Of a stretch of 64,000 bases of DNA, positions 36,710 to 48,700 are shown piece after piece. The stretch comes from Acanthopleura granulata. Taxonomy: Eukaryota > Mollusca > Polyplacophora > Chitonida > Chitonidae. The stretch lies in NCBI GenBank assembly GCA_016165875.1, contig JABBOT010000027.1:2829939-2893938 (forward strand), given 5' to 3'. A model generated the notes under the pieces. It did no database searches and was not told the origin of the DNA. It saw only the letters and a program-made list of their open reading frames with translations. Made by a program: the position numbers and the translations under genes. Position 1 is the first letter of the stretch; each line of letters begins with the position of its first letter.

Positions 36710-37330
36710 GTAAGAAAATATAGAGCTGGTTCATTGCGGTTTTATTTATCTCCATGGGAAAAGGCTATAGGTAATCCTTGGGTCTTACAAAATGTCGTGG
36801 GTCACTTGATTGAGTCACGAGCAGGCCCATATCAGCATAAGGAGCCAAAACAATCACAAATTTGGTCAGAGGAAAGGATGGACATTGATCCAGAGATTGC
36901 AGGCCTTCTTGATAAAGGCGTCACAGAACTATGCACCCATAACTTGACCAGTTTTTTTTCTACTATTTTTCTAAGGCTGAAGAAGAATGGAAAATTCGGA
37001 ATTATATTGAATTTAAAGTTATTTAATAAGTATTTTTTACTTCAAACAGGAAACATTTGAGGTGACACAAGAACTAGTCGAACGAGGAGATTTTTTCACA
37101 TCAACAGATCTTAAAGATGCCTTATAACATTCCAATATCTCAAGTACACAGGAAATATTTGAGGTTCCACTGGAGCAATAATTTACTTCAATACACATGC
37201 TTGCCGTTGGGCATTTCCAGTGCCCCACAGGTTTTCACTAAAACCCTTAAACCAGAGTATTCTGCAGTTCGCTCTAATGGTATCCGTTGCAGGTATTTTT
37301 TAAATGATTCACTCATTAAGAATTAATGTA
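36710..37330 (+). pseudogene. DIRS reverse transcriptase remnant
   Basis: The frame at 36734-37060 contains the WEKAIGNPWVLQNVVGHLIE and LKKNGKFGIILNLK blocks. After frame changes the palm motif (S)TDLKDA appears at about 37102-37122, followed by YNIPISQVHRKYLRF and CLPLGISSAPQVFTK. These are the standard order and wording of DIRS-type reverse transcriptases. The catalytic YxDD box is replaced by F-L-N-D (about 37294-37308). Together with the frameshifts this makes the enzyme dead. Confidence 0.88.
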
Positions 37331-37759
37331 GGGAATTGTGTGCGAAACAAACTGGTCAGGGTATGTCCATGTTCACAGCACTTGGTTTCCACTGTAACCT
37401 AGAAAAATCTGCTCAAGTGATTCAATATCTTGGGTTCATAACTGACTCAGTCAACTTTACAATGGCTATTATGCAAGAAAAAGTAGTTATGGTATTAGTC
37501 TTGTCTCAAGAGATATTTGAATCGGCTGTGGCAACAATATGAGATTTAGCGAGGTTAATAGGGCTATACACATCCTATAGTGAGGGCCATACAGTTTGGA
37601 CCTCTTTACTATCGTGCATTAGAAAATGATAAGGTCATGACTTTAAAAGTTTCTGGGGACTGTGATGATGAGCTTGTCAGAGCCAGCCAGCCAGGATATT
37701 GGTTGGTGGATGACTTACATGGCGAGAAACACATGGTACACTTATTCGGGGAACCCCTG

Positions 37760-38130
37760 TTGACGTGTGTACACAGATGCTAGTTGTACTGGCTGGGGTG
37801 GCTGGTTCGGCAATATATGAGCTAATGGCCGATGGTCAGTGGTAGAATTATCCAGGCACACAAATGAACTTGAATTATTAGCCATTCTGTTTGTACTCAC
37901 AGCACTGGGTTCAAACCACTTTAAGGGTGAACATATACATTCAGCTTCTGATAGCATGACCACTGCATGTTACATAAATTGCCCAGGTGGTGCTAAGCTA
38001 AACTTGAATGATTTGGCCAAACAGATGCACACGCCAGTGACTAGGACTTTGTCCGGAGTGCCCAGTTTGTTCCTGGGTCAACCAACACAGGTGCAGATTG
38101 TTTATCAAGGAATATTGACAATTCCATAAG
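37760..38130 (+). pseudogene. DIRS RNase H remnant
   Basis: YTDAS.TGWGG, then an in-frame stop, then HTNELELLAILFVL and SDSMTTACYIN.PGG give the D, E and D positions of an RNase H of the DIRS type, which is followed by a characteristic N.GG.K block. The frame from 37839 to 38129 covers most of it. At least one stop and one frameshift interrupt the domain. Confidence 0.82.
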
Positions 38131-38339
38131 ATTATATTATCCCGTAATATACATTATTCCATAATATGTGGACGGCCTTACTAAGGTCTGGAATTTTGAG
38201 CTAGGCTGCCTGATTCATTGCAAAGTCCTGGAAGTCGTTTTCTAGCAAACAATATGAATATGCGTGGCTGCGTTGATGTGTTTGGTACCACAGCCAGGGT
38301 CAGAATCCCATTCTGTCAACTACTACAGGAGTCCTAAAT

Positions 38340-38770
38340 TACTTGGCAGAGGTTACACGGGATGGATCCAACAGTGTGGTTAACACTTACTGGTCCATAC
38401 TGGTTAGGACTAAGAAGTGTCTGGGCAGACCTGTTCAACTGGATCTTCTCAAAATATTGGTGAAGGGGGTTTTTGAGGTTTTCCCCCCAGGCCTACACAC
38501 TCAGGGACATTCGATGTGTCAAAGGTTTTGAAATATCTACGAACTTTAGTTCCAGCTAAAACTATTTCTCTTAAATGTCTGACATTAAAATTGGTGTCTT
38601 TACTAGCTATGGTTTCTGCTCAGCGTGTACAAATGATCTAAACTCTCAGCGTGTCAGAGATGCGCACATCTGCTAATCAGACGGAATCCCATCACATCAG
38701 GTTAATACTTCTTTTTTCCCCACCTATCAGTCTGCAGGTATTGCCAACCGATCTGTGCTATTGTTTTAAA
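38340..38770 (+). pseudogene. DIRS tyrosine-recombinase-like remnant
   Basis: A frame at 38343-38531 holds NTYWSILVRTKKCL. Translation in other frames of 38495-38640 gives a LKYLRTLVPAKTISLKCL-like stretch and LVSLLAMVSAQRVQ, which resemble the region preceding and including the first catalytic arginine of DIRS tyrosine recombinases. The distal H-x-x-R and tyrosine cannot be found before the right terminal repeat, so the domain is truncated as well as frameshifted. Confidence 0.6.
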
Positions 38771-38772
38771 AA

Positions 38773-38830
38773 GACAAGAACTGAAGGGTGGCTAGGGGTT
38801 ATATAGTACCTAGTAGGGCTGAAAGTCTTG
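38773..38830. repeat. Right inverted terminal repeat of the DIRS element
   Basis: Reads CAAGAACTGAAGGGTGGC, TAGGGGTTATATAGTAC, then a variable stretch and GCTGAAAGTCTTG. It is the inverted counterpart of 35591-35648. Confidence 0.93.
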
Positions 38831-39489
38831 TTTGCCTCATTTTGGCATGATAGACCAGGCAAATGTTATCCCTGAAGGCTTCAGCCTGTATATTCAGGAA
38901 TCCCTCTCATCCTGCACATCTTTCCAAAGTGTTGGGATGAGGGTGGGGGGGTCTTGTTTTGATGAAGCTTCACATATCAGTGACGGATGTGTGACGTTTG
39001 TTGATGAAGGTTCAAAAACTCAGTTGAAAACACATCGAATACATGTGATGTCAAGCAACAAGTTGAATGATTCATACAGGGAACGTGGGAATGTTCCACA
39101 ATACACCATTGTTACTGGGACTCCCTCTGCACTGTGTGTTGCAGGGGTTTGGGTGAAGAGTGGTTGTGTTTCACCATTCCTCCGTGGTTAATTACCATAG
39201 CCTTGGATGGATGATTGCCACCTGAAAGAAAATGCATATATATAGTATTAATATACCTCATACGATTCAATTTGTTTTGGTTTACATACATTTCTGGACT
39301 TGACATCTGGCAAATTATGCGGGCACGATCATACTGAAACATTTCATTTGTTGTAAATGATCCCCAAGTGAACTGTGGCAAGGCAATATTCCCTATCATT
39401 AAACAGATACTAAACCCTCTCTGATGTCACTTCACAGCTTCTCAGCTTTTAAAAGAACATACTCTATCTTAACAGTTTCAGCACTATAG
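38831..39489. other. No gene seen
   Basis: A 120-codon plus frame at 38832-39191 and a 95-codon minus frame at 39112-39399 overlap partly. Neither shows a recognised family, and both border the DIRS element. Confidence 0.35.
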
Positions 39490-39808
39490 CTATATTTATT
39501 TATTTATTTGTTTCTTTCACTGTTTAATACCATAGCCAAGATTTTGCCCTAACAGAATCATACAGTGGGCAGTTCTATGGGTGGAGTGCCCTCACTAAAC
39601 CAGTGACCACTGGCAAATTACTGACAAACTTTTACATGGTGCACCAATATGAACAACATATTCATTATTGGTGGAAGATGTGTAGTCTTCAACACATGAC
39701 ACAATTGTCACCAAAGGCCCCCAAACAGTGAGAACTCAGTGTTGGACTTAAACCTTATGTCACGTGCCTTAGTAATTGAAAGACAAGTGTCTTAACCACT
39801 CGGCCCCA
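39490..39808 (-). repeat. tRNA-derived SINE, family 2
   Basis: On the minus strand the element starts GGGGCCGAGTGGTTAAGACA, an A-box of the tRNA-Ser/Leu type, and has AGGTTTAAGTCC (B-box-like) about 45 bases later. It ends in a (TTTA)n tail read as ATTTATTTATTTATTTG on the plus strand. The head differs clearly from the family at 49137 (GGCCCAGTTGGTTAGCACGC). Divergence of the middle indicates an old copy. Confidence 0.75.
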
Positions 39809-41210
39809 AAACCCTCTCCAGCAAAACTCCTACCCTGTGAAAATTATACAAAAATGTTCAGATCTTTAACTGCTGCCATTGATGCTTTCAGCTAGGTGAA
39901 GCAACCAAACACCTTCTGTAAGTGTTCAACAAGCTAACTGGAGATAACGGTGAGTATGTCCTGCAATCTACCCAGTTTCTTCTCATCAAAATGCTCACCG
40001 CCATTGCATAAGTGAGAGTGAACTGACAGTAAGAAAATCAGGGTTAGAGCCATATACCCAGAAAAAAAATGAAGTTTCTGTTCTCAAACTGTACATGAGC
40101 ATAATGACTGGTGAATAAATATTCTGATTGCTGTTAGCTAGACCAACAACTTTTTATTTCGCAATTTTATTGTGATTTTTTTTTTCATTGAGGAAAGGGA
40201 ATTTTTTTCCATTCGTTCATATGAACTATTTCAAATTATATCATTTTTACCATGAATGGAAACTTCACTCTCATCAACAGGAAGTTTACCGCATTCAGAT
40301 TTTAATATGTCAGAGATGCAGGTCGCATACATGTACCTATAGCAACATCACTGCAGTAGTGGTAGCAAACAATTTCCTTGTATGCACCAACTCAGTGGTT
40401 TTTGATATGCAAATCATGACTCATATGTGACTATCTGTATACTATGGGTAGCAACTGCAGCCATCTGATTGGCAAAGCAAAGGCTGAGCTGACAATACTT
40501 TCTGTTAGAGTGGATGGTTTAACCTGACACTGACATGACAACCGACACTTTCTCCTTTCTCACAATTACTCACCTTTCTTGATACAGACAGGCTAAAATT
40601 CATCGGATCGTAGCAGTAGTGGTACATGTAATTAAGTGAGTAGCAAATTTAATTAGTCTTACCTGGGTTTTCAGATAGCTTGTTCACAAGATTTTTGACA
40701 CACAAACAACCACCCTCACTCAGACAACCACCCTCACTCACTGGTGCAAACCAAAATGTTCTCACCACAGCTAGCAAGTGAACATAAACACTAACCTCTA
40801 TTATGGCGACCAATCTGCATCATTTCCGGTGACATAACTTGCTTGATCAGGGATGCTGAAATGAGAGCAAATCACCCATTTAAATGAAATGTAAAACAAT
40901 AGAACTGTATGAAGTATGGTTAATATTGTATCGTAAGAATATGAAAATGACTCATTCTAATAATGAGTACTTAAACACTTTTAGTACGTTGTAGCCTTGC
41001 AATGAAGTGCCTGTATAGGGACACATTCTGGGGCGTATTATTAGCTAATTGATGCGACAACGAAATGATTTGGGGAGACTTCACACTTCAGACCGTATTT
41101 TTGTTAACTGAGTGCCCTAGCTGAGCAGAAAATTTTCGGGCAGCACATGCTATGCCAATTTCCAGTTGGGGCAATCTTAAAATCTCGTCTGGTCATCATA
41201 GCTGTTATAG
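39809..41210. other. No confident gene
   Basis: On the minus strand a frame open for about 47 codons reaches CCCAG|GTAAGA (exon side at 40672, intron side at 40671), a strong donor. It includes a duplicated 18-bp unit (40706-40741). The phase does not match the last firm cryptochrome exon and no family is recognised, so it is not called as an exon. Confidence 0.35.
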
Positions 41211-41394
41211 TCACCAAGCGTTTTCTGGGATTTTCTGCCAGCCCGAATGGTTTACATCTACAGCATCATTGGCAGCTCGAATGGTCTCGGCCTCTTCTGA
41301 AGACTGGTCTGTGGATTCCGTAGACCGGGAGTCTTGGCAGGGTTTGTTAGGGTTATCCATTTCCACAAAGACATTTCGTTACGGTACCGACTGA
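41211..41394 (-). CDS. Exon-like patch: candidate cryptochrome tail or separate first exon
   Basis: Two overlapping minus-strand frames are open here. Frame one, entered from an acceptor-like GATAAGACAG|TC at 41394, is in the phase required by the last firm cryptochrome exon. It gives 44 residues starting SRYRNEM, with a basic KRPRP block that could be a nuclear localisation signal, and stops at 41258. Frame two starts at an ATG in a good context (GGAAATGG, 41360) and gives a 49-residue acidic, serine-rich peptide (MDNPNKPCQD...) ending at 41211. A TATA-like ATATAAGG lies about 32 bases before an initiator-like CAGTCAGT. This favours a promoter plus first exon over a cryptochrome tail. Neither reading is proven. 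Confidence 0.28.
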
Positions 41395-41430
41395 CTGTCT
41401 TATCAAGTGAAAGAATAAGTGCCTTATATT
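41395..41430 (-). promoter_or_regulatory. TATA-like/Inr pair, minus strand
   Basis: On the minus strand, ATATAAGGCACTTATTC begins near 41428 and CAGTCAGT follows about 32 bases later near 41397. This is acceptable TATA-to-initiator spacing. It is only meaningful if the ATG at 41360 is a real start. Otherwise the pyrimidine-rich TTATTCTTTCACTT could be an acceptor tract. Confidence 0.25.
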
Positions 41431-42494
41431 TCTGAGAAATTTACTCAAATCTGTCACAGTTCACTCAAAGCTTCACTCACACTGCTGATGCTTGAGAATT
41501 AAACAGTGGGATTTATTTATGTCACATTTAATCCTTCGTCATCTCCCTGAGTGAGTGACATGAATATTTGCTCACACAGCAGGTAAGGGCTTCGTCTTAT
41601 AAAGATTAAGTCTTCAAAAGATTAAAAGTTTAGGAGGATTAACTTCCTTTGTCTGATCAAGTTACTGCATTGTATAGAATTTTTGTCACAACTTACAGGT
41701 ACAAACAAGTTTAAATGATAACATTGTTACTTGAATGCTTGAGTTATTTTATTACTTGAAGTTTCTGTATTGAAGTTTGACTTTCGTTTATCAGTTGTCA
41801 AAAAATTCTGTTAAGATCTGCGAAAGTTGATTCCCGCGAATGTGTCTTCTTACCAAATCCACAAAGGTACTTAATATAATAGCATGCTATTTACATACAT
41901 TTCTTATTACAAATTCTTGTTTGTATGCTCTTTTAGTTGTTGTCATTTCATATTTAAGCCTTCTCACAAGAACGTGCACTGCACATTTTCAGGGAAGATG
42001 ACTTGAGTCATGTTATATCCAATTTCGTGCTACACTGAAGTGTCATATGGTGAGGCTACACGTTATATGTACAGTACAATGGCATACCAATCTAACTCCT
42101 TGTACTAATAGCAGTTTTCAGCTTTCTGATACCATACTGATAGTTGTGTGATGGCTGGAAAATGGTCACAAATGTTCAAACAATGTAACTGATAAAACAT
42201 ACTCACACCCAACACACATAATGTGCGCTTTTCTGTATTCTTATGCATGATAAAACTGTACTGGTTTAAAACATTTGGTTCTAAAATGTTTTGGAGCAAT
42301 GTGGATTACACATGTTGATCCTAATTATTCTACCTGTTCTTATAAACAAAAGTGACCACATGCAATTTGTACTGTTTCGGGACTAGAGCCTTGAACATTA
42401 TACTATGAAGGCAAATTAAGTGAAGTTCACATAAAATCATAATAGTGCAGACAGACAGTGATATAAGTGTAGTGGACATTGACAGTGCACGTAC

Positions 42495-42700
42495 CTCGCT
42501 CAGTGGCCCTCATGGCCAGGGTCTGATAGGCTTGTTTCATCCTCTCCATGTTCAGCCGGCTCACGTCCCCATGACTCACCATGGGCATGGGGTAATCCTG
42601 ACCAATCACACACTTGGCTGCCTTCTGTACGCTCAGCGGAGCGTTCCATGGCTCATAGATGTACTTGGATGGGAATCCTTTTAAGATGGGCAAATAGTGC
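42495..42700 (-). CDS. CRY: Cryptochrome exon (end of homology region)
   Basis: 206 bases, acceptor TACTTTCAG|GCA, donor CGAG|GTACGT. It encodes [37 protein letters not shown] and [12 protein letters not shown]. The donor is strong. Without splicing the frame would continue to a stop at 42427, adding about 20 unremarkable residues, so an unspliced terminus is possible but less likely. Confidence 0.96.
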
Positions 42701-45700
42701 CTGAAAGTATAACAAAAATAGTTTCTGATGACAAAATGCCTGATTGGTATAGAATAAATGCCGGATTTAATTGTGCTTTGATCAAGTCACAGCAGCTTTT
42801 GCTTACTGGAGCAGTGTAAACATTTTACACATAATCATGTATGCAACTGTGACCTTTCACACGCAAATGTCTACCCTGAATAGCAGTGTATTGTACAGGC
42901 TGTCCCTTTACTACAATCAACCACTGCAATCTACAGACAATGCATGAACAGCTCAATATAGACACACAGCAAGAATCCTGCCCACTTTTACCTGTACCTG
43001 TGCCTGTAAACAGTCAAACTTTGATAAGGTCTTCTTAAAAGTTGCCATGATTGGACAAAAACAGCTGTTGTCAAGTGGGTGGGCATTTTGAACCAGACAC
43101 TATTCCATCAACTTCACATCACTTATCCCAGCTTTCTCTTCTTTGAGTGCAGTGGTTAGTATAAGGAAGGAACATAGTCTACATGTATATCCCCTGCTAG
43201 GCAGTTTAACAAATGTATAGGAGAAAATAGAACTGTTCACAATTATACGCATACATTTATGTATAAAATTTCTAAACATGTAGTCACATTATTTCTTTCA
43301 AAGTATAGTTGCTGGAACATTCATCTAATGACATGTTTTGTCATGTTTACTGTTTCAAAACTGAACGTTCACAAGGATACTTTTACACCTGCAATCAAAT
43401 CCATTATTTTACCACCAAGAGAGCCTGTTGTGTGTGCCAATGGACTGGAAATGACACTGAATTCTTCTATATATGTACTTGTTTGATTGATTTGGAAAGA
43501 TGAATTCAAGGTTGGGTCATGGAAATTACGCTTAAGGCAGGAAGGAAACAGGACAGAAAGTGCAAGATACACTAATATAAAATTACAGCTGAGCACACAG
43601 TTAAACTGATAGGGTTTGTGGGTCTTAAGTGCAACATTAAACAACTCTGCTTGAATGACTCATGATAGAAGTCAATGTAGATCTTAGACATCTTTTTGAA
43701 AGCATATGTCTGTTAAATAAATCTAAATCCACAATTTTCCATATGGGGAGCTCAAATTTCAATCCATTTTGCAATCCGTAAGTTTGCGAGAATCTGTTCA
43801 CATGATCACTTTGTTGATCCATGAAGCCTTTACACTGTTCCGTTGGCTCTTAAACACTGTAATTCACTGACAACATAACTTCCATGCCTGTCGTCTAAGT
43901 CTGAGGATGGGGAATGTCAGTTCTGTATTCATTTCAGTGTGTTACATGGGAGCAGGCAAATAAATCACCTCAACACATCAATTAAGGCTTTGGGGATCAA
44001 AGTGACTGGGTTGTTCACAAGGTGGCAAGTATGGGGTCCACATATTTTCAAAGAAATGAACCAATGGTCAACCAAAGAGAGGAGGTGAATTCAACTTGGA
44101 CGGAGTTAGGAAGGTAGGGGTTATGGTAGGCGACAACTGTGTGGATACTGTGCTCTGGGGAACATATGATGTCAGTGTCATCAGCTTAAGGGTGATGGAT
44201 TTGGATTCCATGACATGCTGGCCATTACGCACTGGCCAAATACCACGAAAGGAGGGGTCAGGCAAGACAAAATCATGTGACTCACCTTTACATTTTTAAT
44301 TCCTGTTTCTATGCATTAATGTGTTTATTGAACAAGACCTGACAAAATCATATCTCAACACTCTAGGTGGACAAACTGGGTAATTCTCTAGTAAACAGCT
44401 AGTTATCTTACCTGATATAGTCTCCGTTGAGATCTGCTCGCTTGCCAAAACCCACAGGACAGTAACTGTGGAAAAACTGTTGGAAGAACGAGCTACAGGA
44501 CAGCCACATCCACATGCCAGCATTAACACTCCAGTCAGCATCCAGTAACAGCTCTTCAAACACCTGACAACAACCATAACGTACAATACACTGTAGATAC
44601 AGGCATAGCTCAACATGTTTATACATCATTCATTTCAATGTTTTATACAGTCATAAAATCAATCTAAATATTTTGTGACTGTTGTTTAGACATCTAAATA
44701 TTTAGGTCTTACCTCTAGCCTATCACAACATATTCATAGAATTTTTCATCCAACTACTTGTGCTGTATGAAATGTTTTCCAGATAGGTGATCAGTTGGTG
44801 AAAGATACTTTTTGTCATAAATCAATCACATAAAACTTTAAGTGATTTTCCACCAACTTAATATAACAAAGTGGTTTTTTAGCTGATGAAAATTCCATGG
44901 AATTACTGTAACTACTATCATTTAAATAAAAATATTTACTTGAACTCATCTGGCCTTACATTGGACCAGTGGGTAGGCAGGGGTGTTGTAAAGCCGAGCT
45001 TACCTTCATGCCCTCCTCCCATGATATCCAGAGATCTCCTCGGGTGAGGAAGCATGCCACGGCATGGCGGGCCAGGTGATGGATCCAGCCCTCCTGTCTC
45101 AGCTGTGTCATGATGGCGTCGATCCACGGAAATCCAGTCTTACCCTAAACAGTCAAGCATCTAATCTTCAGCAAAGTGTAATTAACTTTCAGAGTCTAAG
45201 CACTCCTGTTGAGAGGATTTAAAGACCTTTATTAATTTATTTTTTATTGATTCATTTGACAGCTGATTTACACCATACTCAAGAATATTTTGAATACACA
45301 GAGGTGAGAGCAAACCAAGCAGAATCTGGGTGAAACCCACAACCATCCGTATGCAAAGGTTTAACATAGACTTACACTTTCAGCCAAGAAAACCCTAAAA
45401 TTCTTGGGTTATTAATCGCATGGTTGAACCAAACAGCTTAATTTATCGCAATACATAAAATATATTAATTTTCCACGGAACATGCTAATACAGAAAACAG
45501 ATGTGAAGTCATAAATTTGTTGTAGAGCACGCACTGATGGAACATCTCCCTTGTGATAATGTGCTTTACACGCACCGAAAACTGGAGCTCAAGATACCAC
45601 CCTCAACATTTAACTTAACTGCAATTGTAATTAACAACAGACCAAGTTCATGAAATTTGTAATTTATGGTATTTGACATCCCACACAAAGTATGAACAAT

Positions 45701-48700
45701 GGAACATTCCCCGCATCCTTATTTTTCTTCACACATACGCAAATGCTGAGCTCAGTACATGTTGTACTTTTTAAGATACTTCTACCTTTACTTTAATATT
45801 GCTTTAGCTGTTATTGGTCATAACAAAGCAGTATCCAAATTTTTACATGATACTCAAGATACTGAAAGAACAAAAGCAAGCATAAGCATTCCAAAACTGT
45901 ATGCTCAGACAATAAAGGTCAAAATTTCCTGTCTGCCATAAAGTGTTATCACCATGAGTTCAGCTGTAAACGAACTATCTGCCCTTGTTTTCTTACCTCT
46001 GCCCATTTCGCTAAGGCCTCTGGGTTTTTATCCCATGGTATCTGCACACATATTGGATTTCCTTGCATTCGGTCAAACTTTGGGTTATTTGTCGCTGCCA
46101 CGTAAAAAAACTCCCTCCACAAGAGTTGACCTTGAAGGGACATAGGAGGCTCTGCACATTTCTTCACCTGAAATAAAACAGCCATTTGAAAAGCTCACAT
46201 TAGGCCCTTACAATTCAAACAACCACTGAGGCAACATCATTGTGCTTTAGATTTAGTGTTGCTTACAACATCGATTCCTTCATGCCATGTCAGTATATTC
46301 CTCCTCATGATTTTCCTTTCAACACATTCCGGGTGGAATGTTGCAGAATGTGGAAACGAATTCCTTGCTGTCAAACTTATATAAATTAGCTTCTACACCA
46401 CTCCACAAAATCTTTTAGATTTGCCATGAAAAATTTTCACATATGTCTAACTTCAGAAACTGTCACCATGCTGAGTCAGGCCCATTACAAACTATTACCA
46501 TGCACATCCAGACCTTTACAAACTCTCTCCTTGCTGATCCAGACCCCTCACAAACTCTCACCATGCTGATCCAGACCCATTACAAACTGTCACCATGATG
46601 ATCCAGACCCATTACAAACTGTCACCATGCTGATCCAGACCCATTACAAACTGTCACCATGCTGATCCAGACCCTTTACAAACTGTTACCTTGCTGATCC
46701 AGACACATTACAAACTGTCACCATGCAGTTCCAGACCCTTCACAAACTCTCACCATGCTGACCCTGACCCATTACAAACTGTAACCATGCACATCCAGAT
46801 TCTTTACAAACTGTCAACATGCAGATCCAGACCCATTACAAATTGTCACCATGCTGACCTAGACACATTACAAACTGTCACTGTGCTGATTCAGACCCTT
46901 TACAAACTCTTCTTAACTCAGCAATGGCAAGATAATAAAGTCCTCTTTAGGCCAATGCATTCTAACCTTTCTATATAACTCTGTCAGCTTCCAGAAAAAC
47001 AGTCGAGGCGACAAACACCCAAACCTCAAGTACGGACTGAGGCCTGTCTGGCTGGGAAACAAGGACTGGGATGTCATCTTCGGCTTCTCAAAACTTGCCA
47101 CCCATGCCTGCAGCAACAGAAGGACTGTATTTTACGGGGGTTCTGTTCAGGGATTTTTATAAATTTACAACCACAGTAAATCCAAAAGTTGTGTGAAGAG
47201 GACAAACATTCATAGTTTCTACGGAATGTTAATATATCAATGAATGTATACTCCAAGCACCTACACAGCTGATTATGTTCTGTTTCTCTGCTCAGCAGAA
47301 TTATGCAACTGTTAACTGAAGGCAGAATCTATTATCTCACCTTGCGCTCCAAGTGCCTGTCAAGTCTGGACAGTGCTTCTGTCTCTCCACCTCTCCACAC
47401 CGATGGTCCCAGGATGTCTGTGTCAAATCCTTCAATGGATACAGATACTTACAAAAAAACACAAACCTTTTTCAAATTCACAGTGTCTTTGTTACACATT
47501 TACATAGGCTTTGATGTCATAATTGTGGGACATGAATCTGCCTATTTAAGCACATTGTATTTTGTCAATAGTGTTTCCTGCATGTATCAATCCAACACGT
47601 ACAACCCTTAACAGAACGGGTTTATTTGCTTGGTCTCACCTAATTCTTCCAAAGTAGGCACTGAATAGATGTCATCATGGTCATCTGTAATGGGGGTTTT
47701 GGCGCTACCCATGACCTCGGTGGTGATTGTCTCTTGAGGCTTAGGCGGGGACTCCATACACAACAACAATGCCTGAAAGCGACGGTATGTCAGCGGTGGG
47801 TGCCCATTGTTCATGTCAATAATCCTGACACAAAAACAAAAAAAAAAAAAACAATCAGAGAATGCAAACATGCATGCCCCCCCCCCCCCCACTGTCCAGA
47901 AAAATAGAAGTATAGCACAATCAGCCATATCACGTTATTATTATATTTTTAAGAGACTGAATGCACTTGTGTGCAAATGCAAAAAGACATATTTCACAGA
48001 GGTATGGATTCAATAACGACATGGAAAAATGTATGGTAAGAAAAATAGCAGGGGGAAGTAACAATCTGTACTACTCTGTTCATGTTGGTGAACACAAAGT
48101 CAATGGGGATCTGGGTATGCGCAAGATTTTGAGCAAGATATGCACTGGCAGATGACAACTTCTAAAATAGATGGAAACGTGACAAAATAGCCAGCCAGGG
48201 TACAACATCAGGTCATTTTGCACACTGTGCGTGAGTTTGAGAATCCTATGCCTAATATTTACTGTGGTATGTTCTGCACAAAGTTGAGAAATATGCCCAA
48301 GGGCAGAAAACGCTTGACAAAGATCAAAGCGGGAAAAAAAAACCAAAAAAAAAAAAAAAACCTGACAGTGCACAAGTTCAGGTCATTTTGCACACTTTGT
48401 GTGAGTAGGAGAATCCTATGCCACAACTGTCGAGATATGCTTGGTAGACACTTGAGAAATATGCGCAAGAGCAGACAACTCCTAAAATAGATCTAAACAC
48501 ACAAAACTCATAACTCCTAAAATAGATCAAAATAACCTGACAGTGCATAACTTCAGGTCATTTTGCACACTTTGTGCAAGTTTGACAATCCTATGTGTAA
48601 TAAATGCCAAGATATGCTCCGCACAAAGTTAAGCTTGAAGGACAGACAGACAGACGAAGAGAAAAAGCGATCATAATAAATCAGTATCACAACACTACAC

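Larger units (their letters stand above)
35591..38830 (+). mobile_element. DIRS-like tyrosine-recombinase retrotransposon, decayed
   Basis: About 3.24 kb bounded by 58-bp inverted terminal repeats. In the plus direction it contains, in the order typical of DIRS elements, a gag-like region, reverse transcriptase, RNase H and a tyrosine-recombinase-like tail. DIRS elements copy through RNA but integrate with a tyrosine recombinase, which is why they carry inverted rather than direct terminal repeats. This copy is broken by many frameshifts and stops. At 3.2 kb it is also shorter than most full elements, so internal parts are probably deleted. It sits between CSTF3 and the cryptochrome gene, outside both known coding spans. 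Confidence 0.88.

Noticed and set aside
40672..40810. Minus-strand open stretch before CCCAG|GTAAGA as a cryptochrome tail exon
   Set aside because: With the plausible acceptor the phase required by the exon ending at 42495 runs into a stop. It contains a duplicated 18-bp unit and no recognisable residues.
46691..46978. 95-codon plus-strand frame
   Set aside because: It is generated by the 32-bp minisatellite and runs over a cryptochrome exon on the wrong strand.
48080..48468. Two overlapping minus-strand frames of 97 and 69 codons
   Set aside because: They lie within the ~170-bp tandem repeat and pass through a 16-A run. Typical repeat-derived frames.
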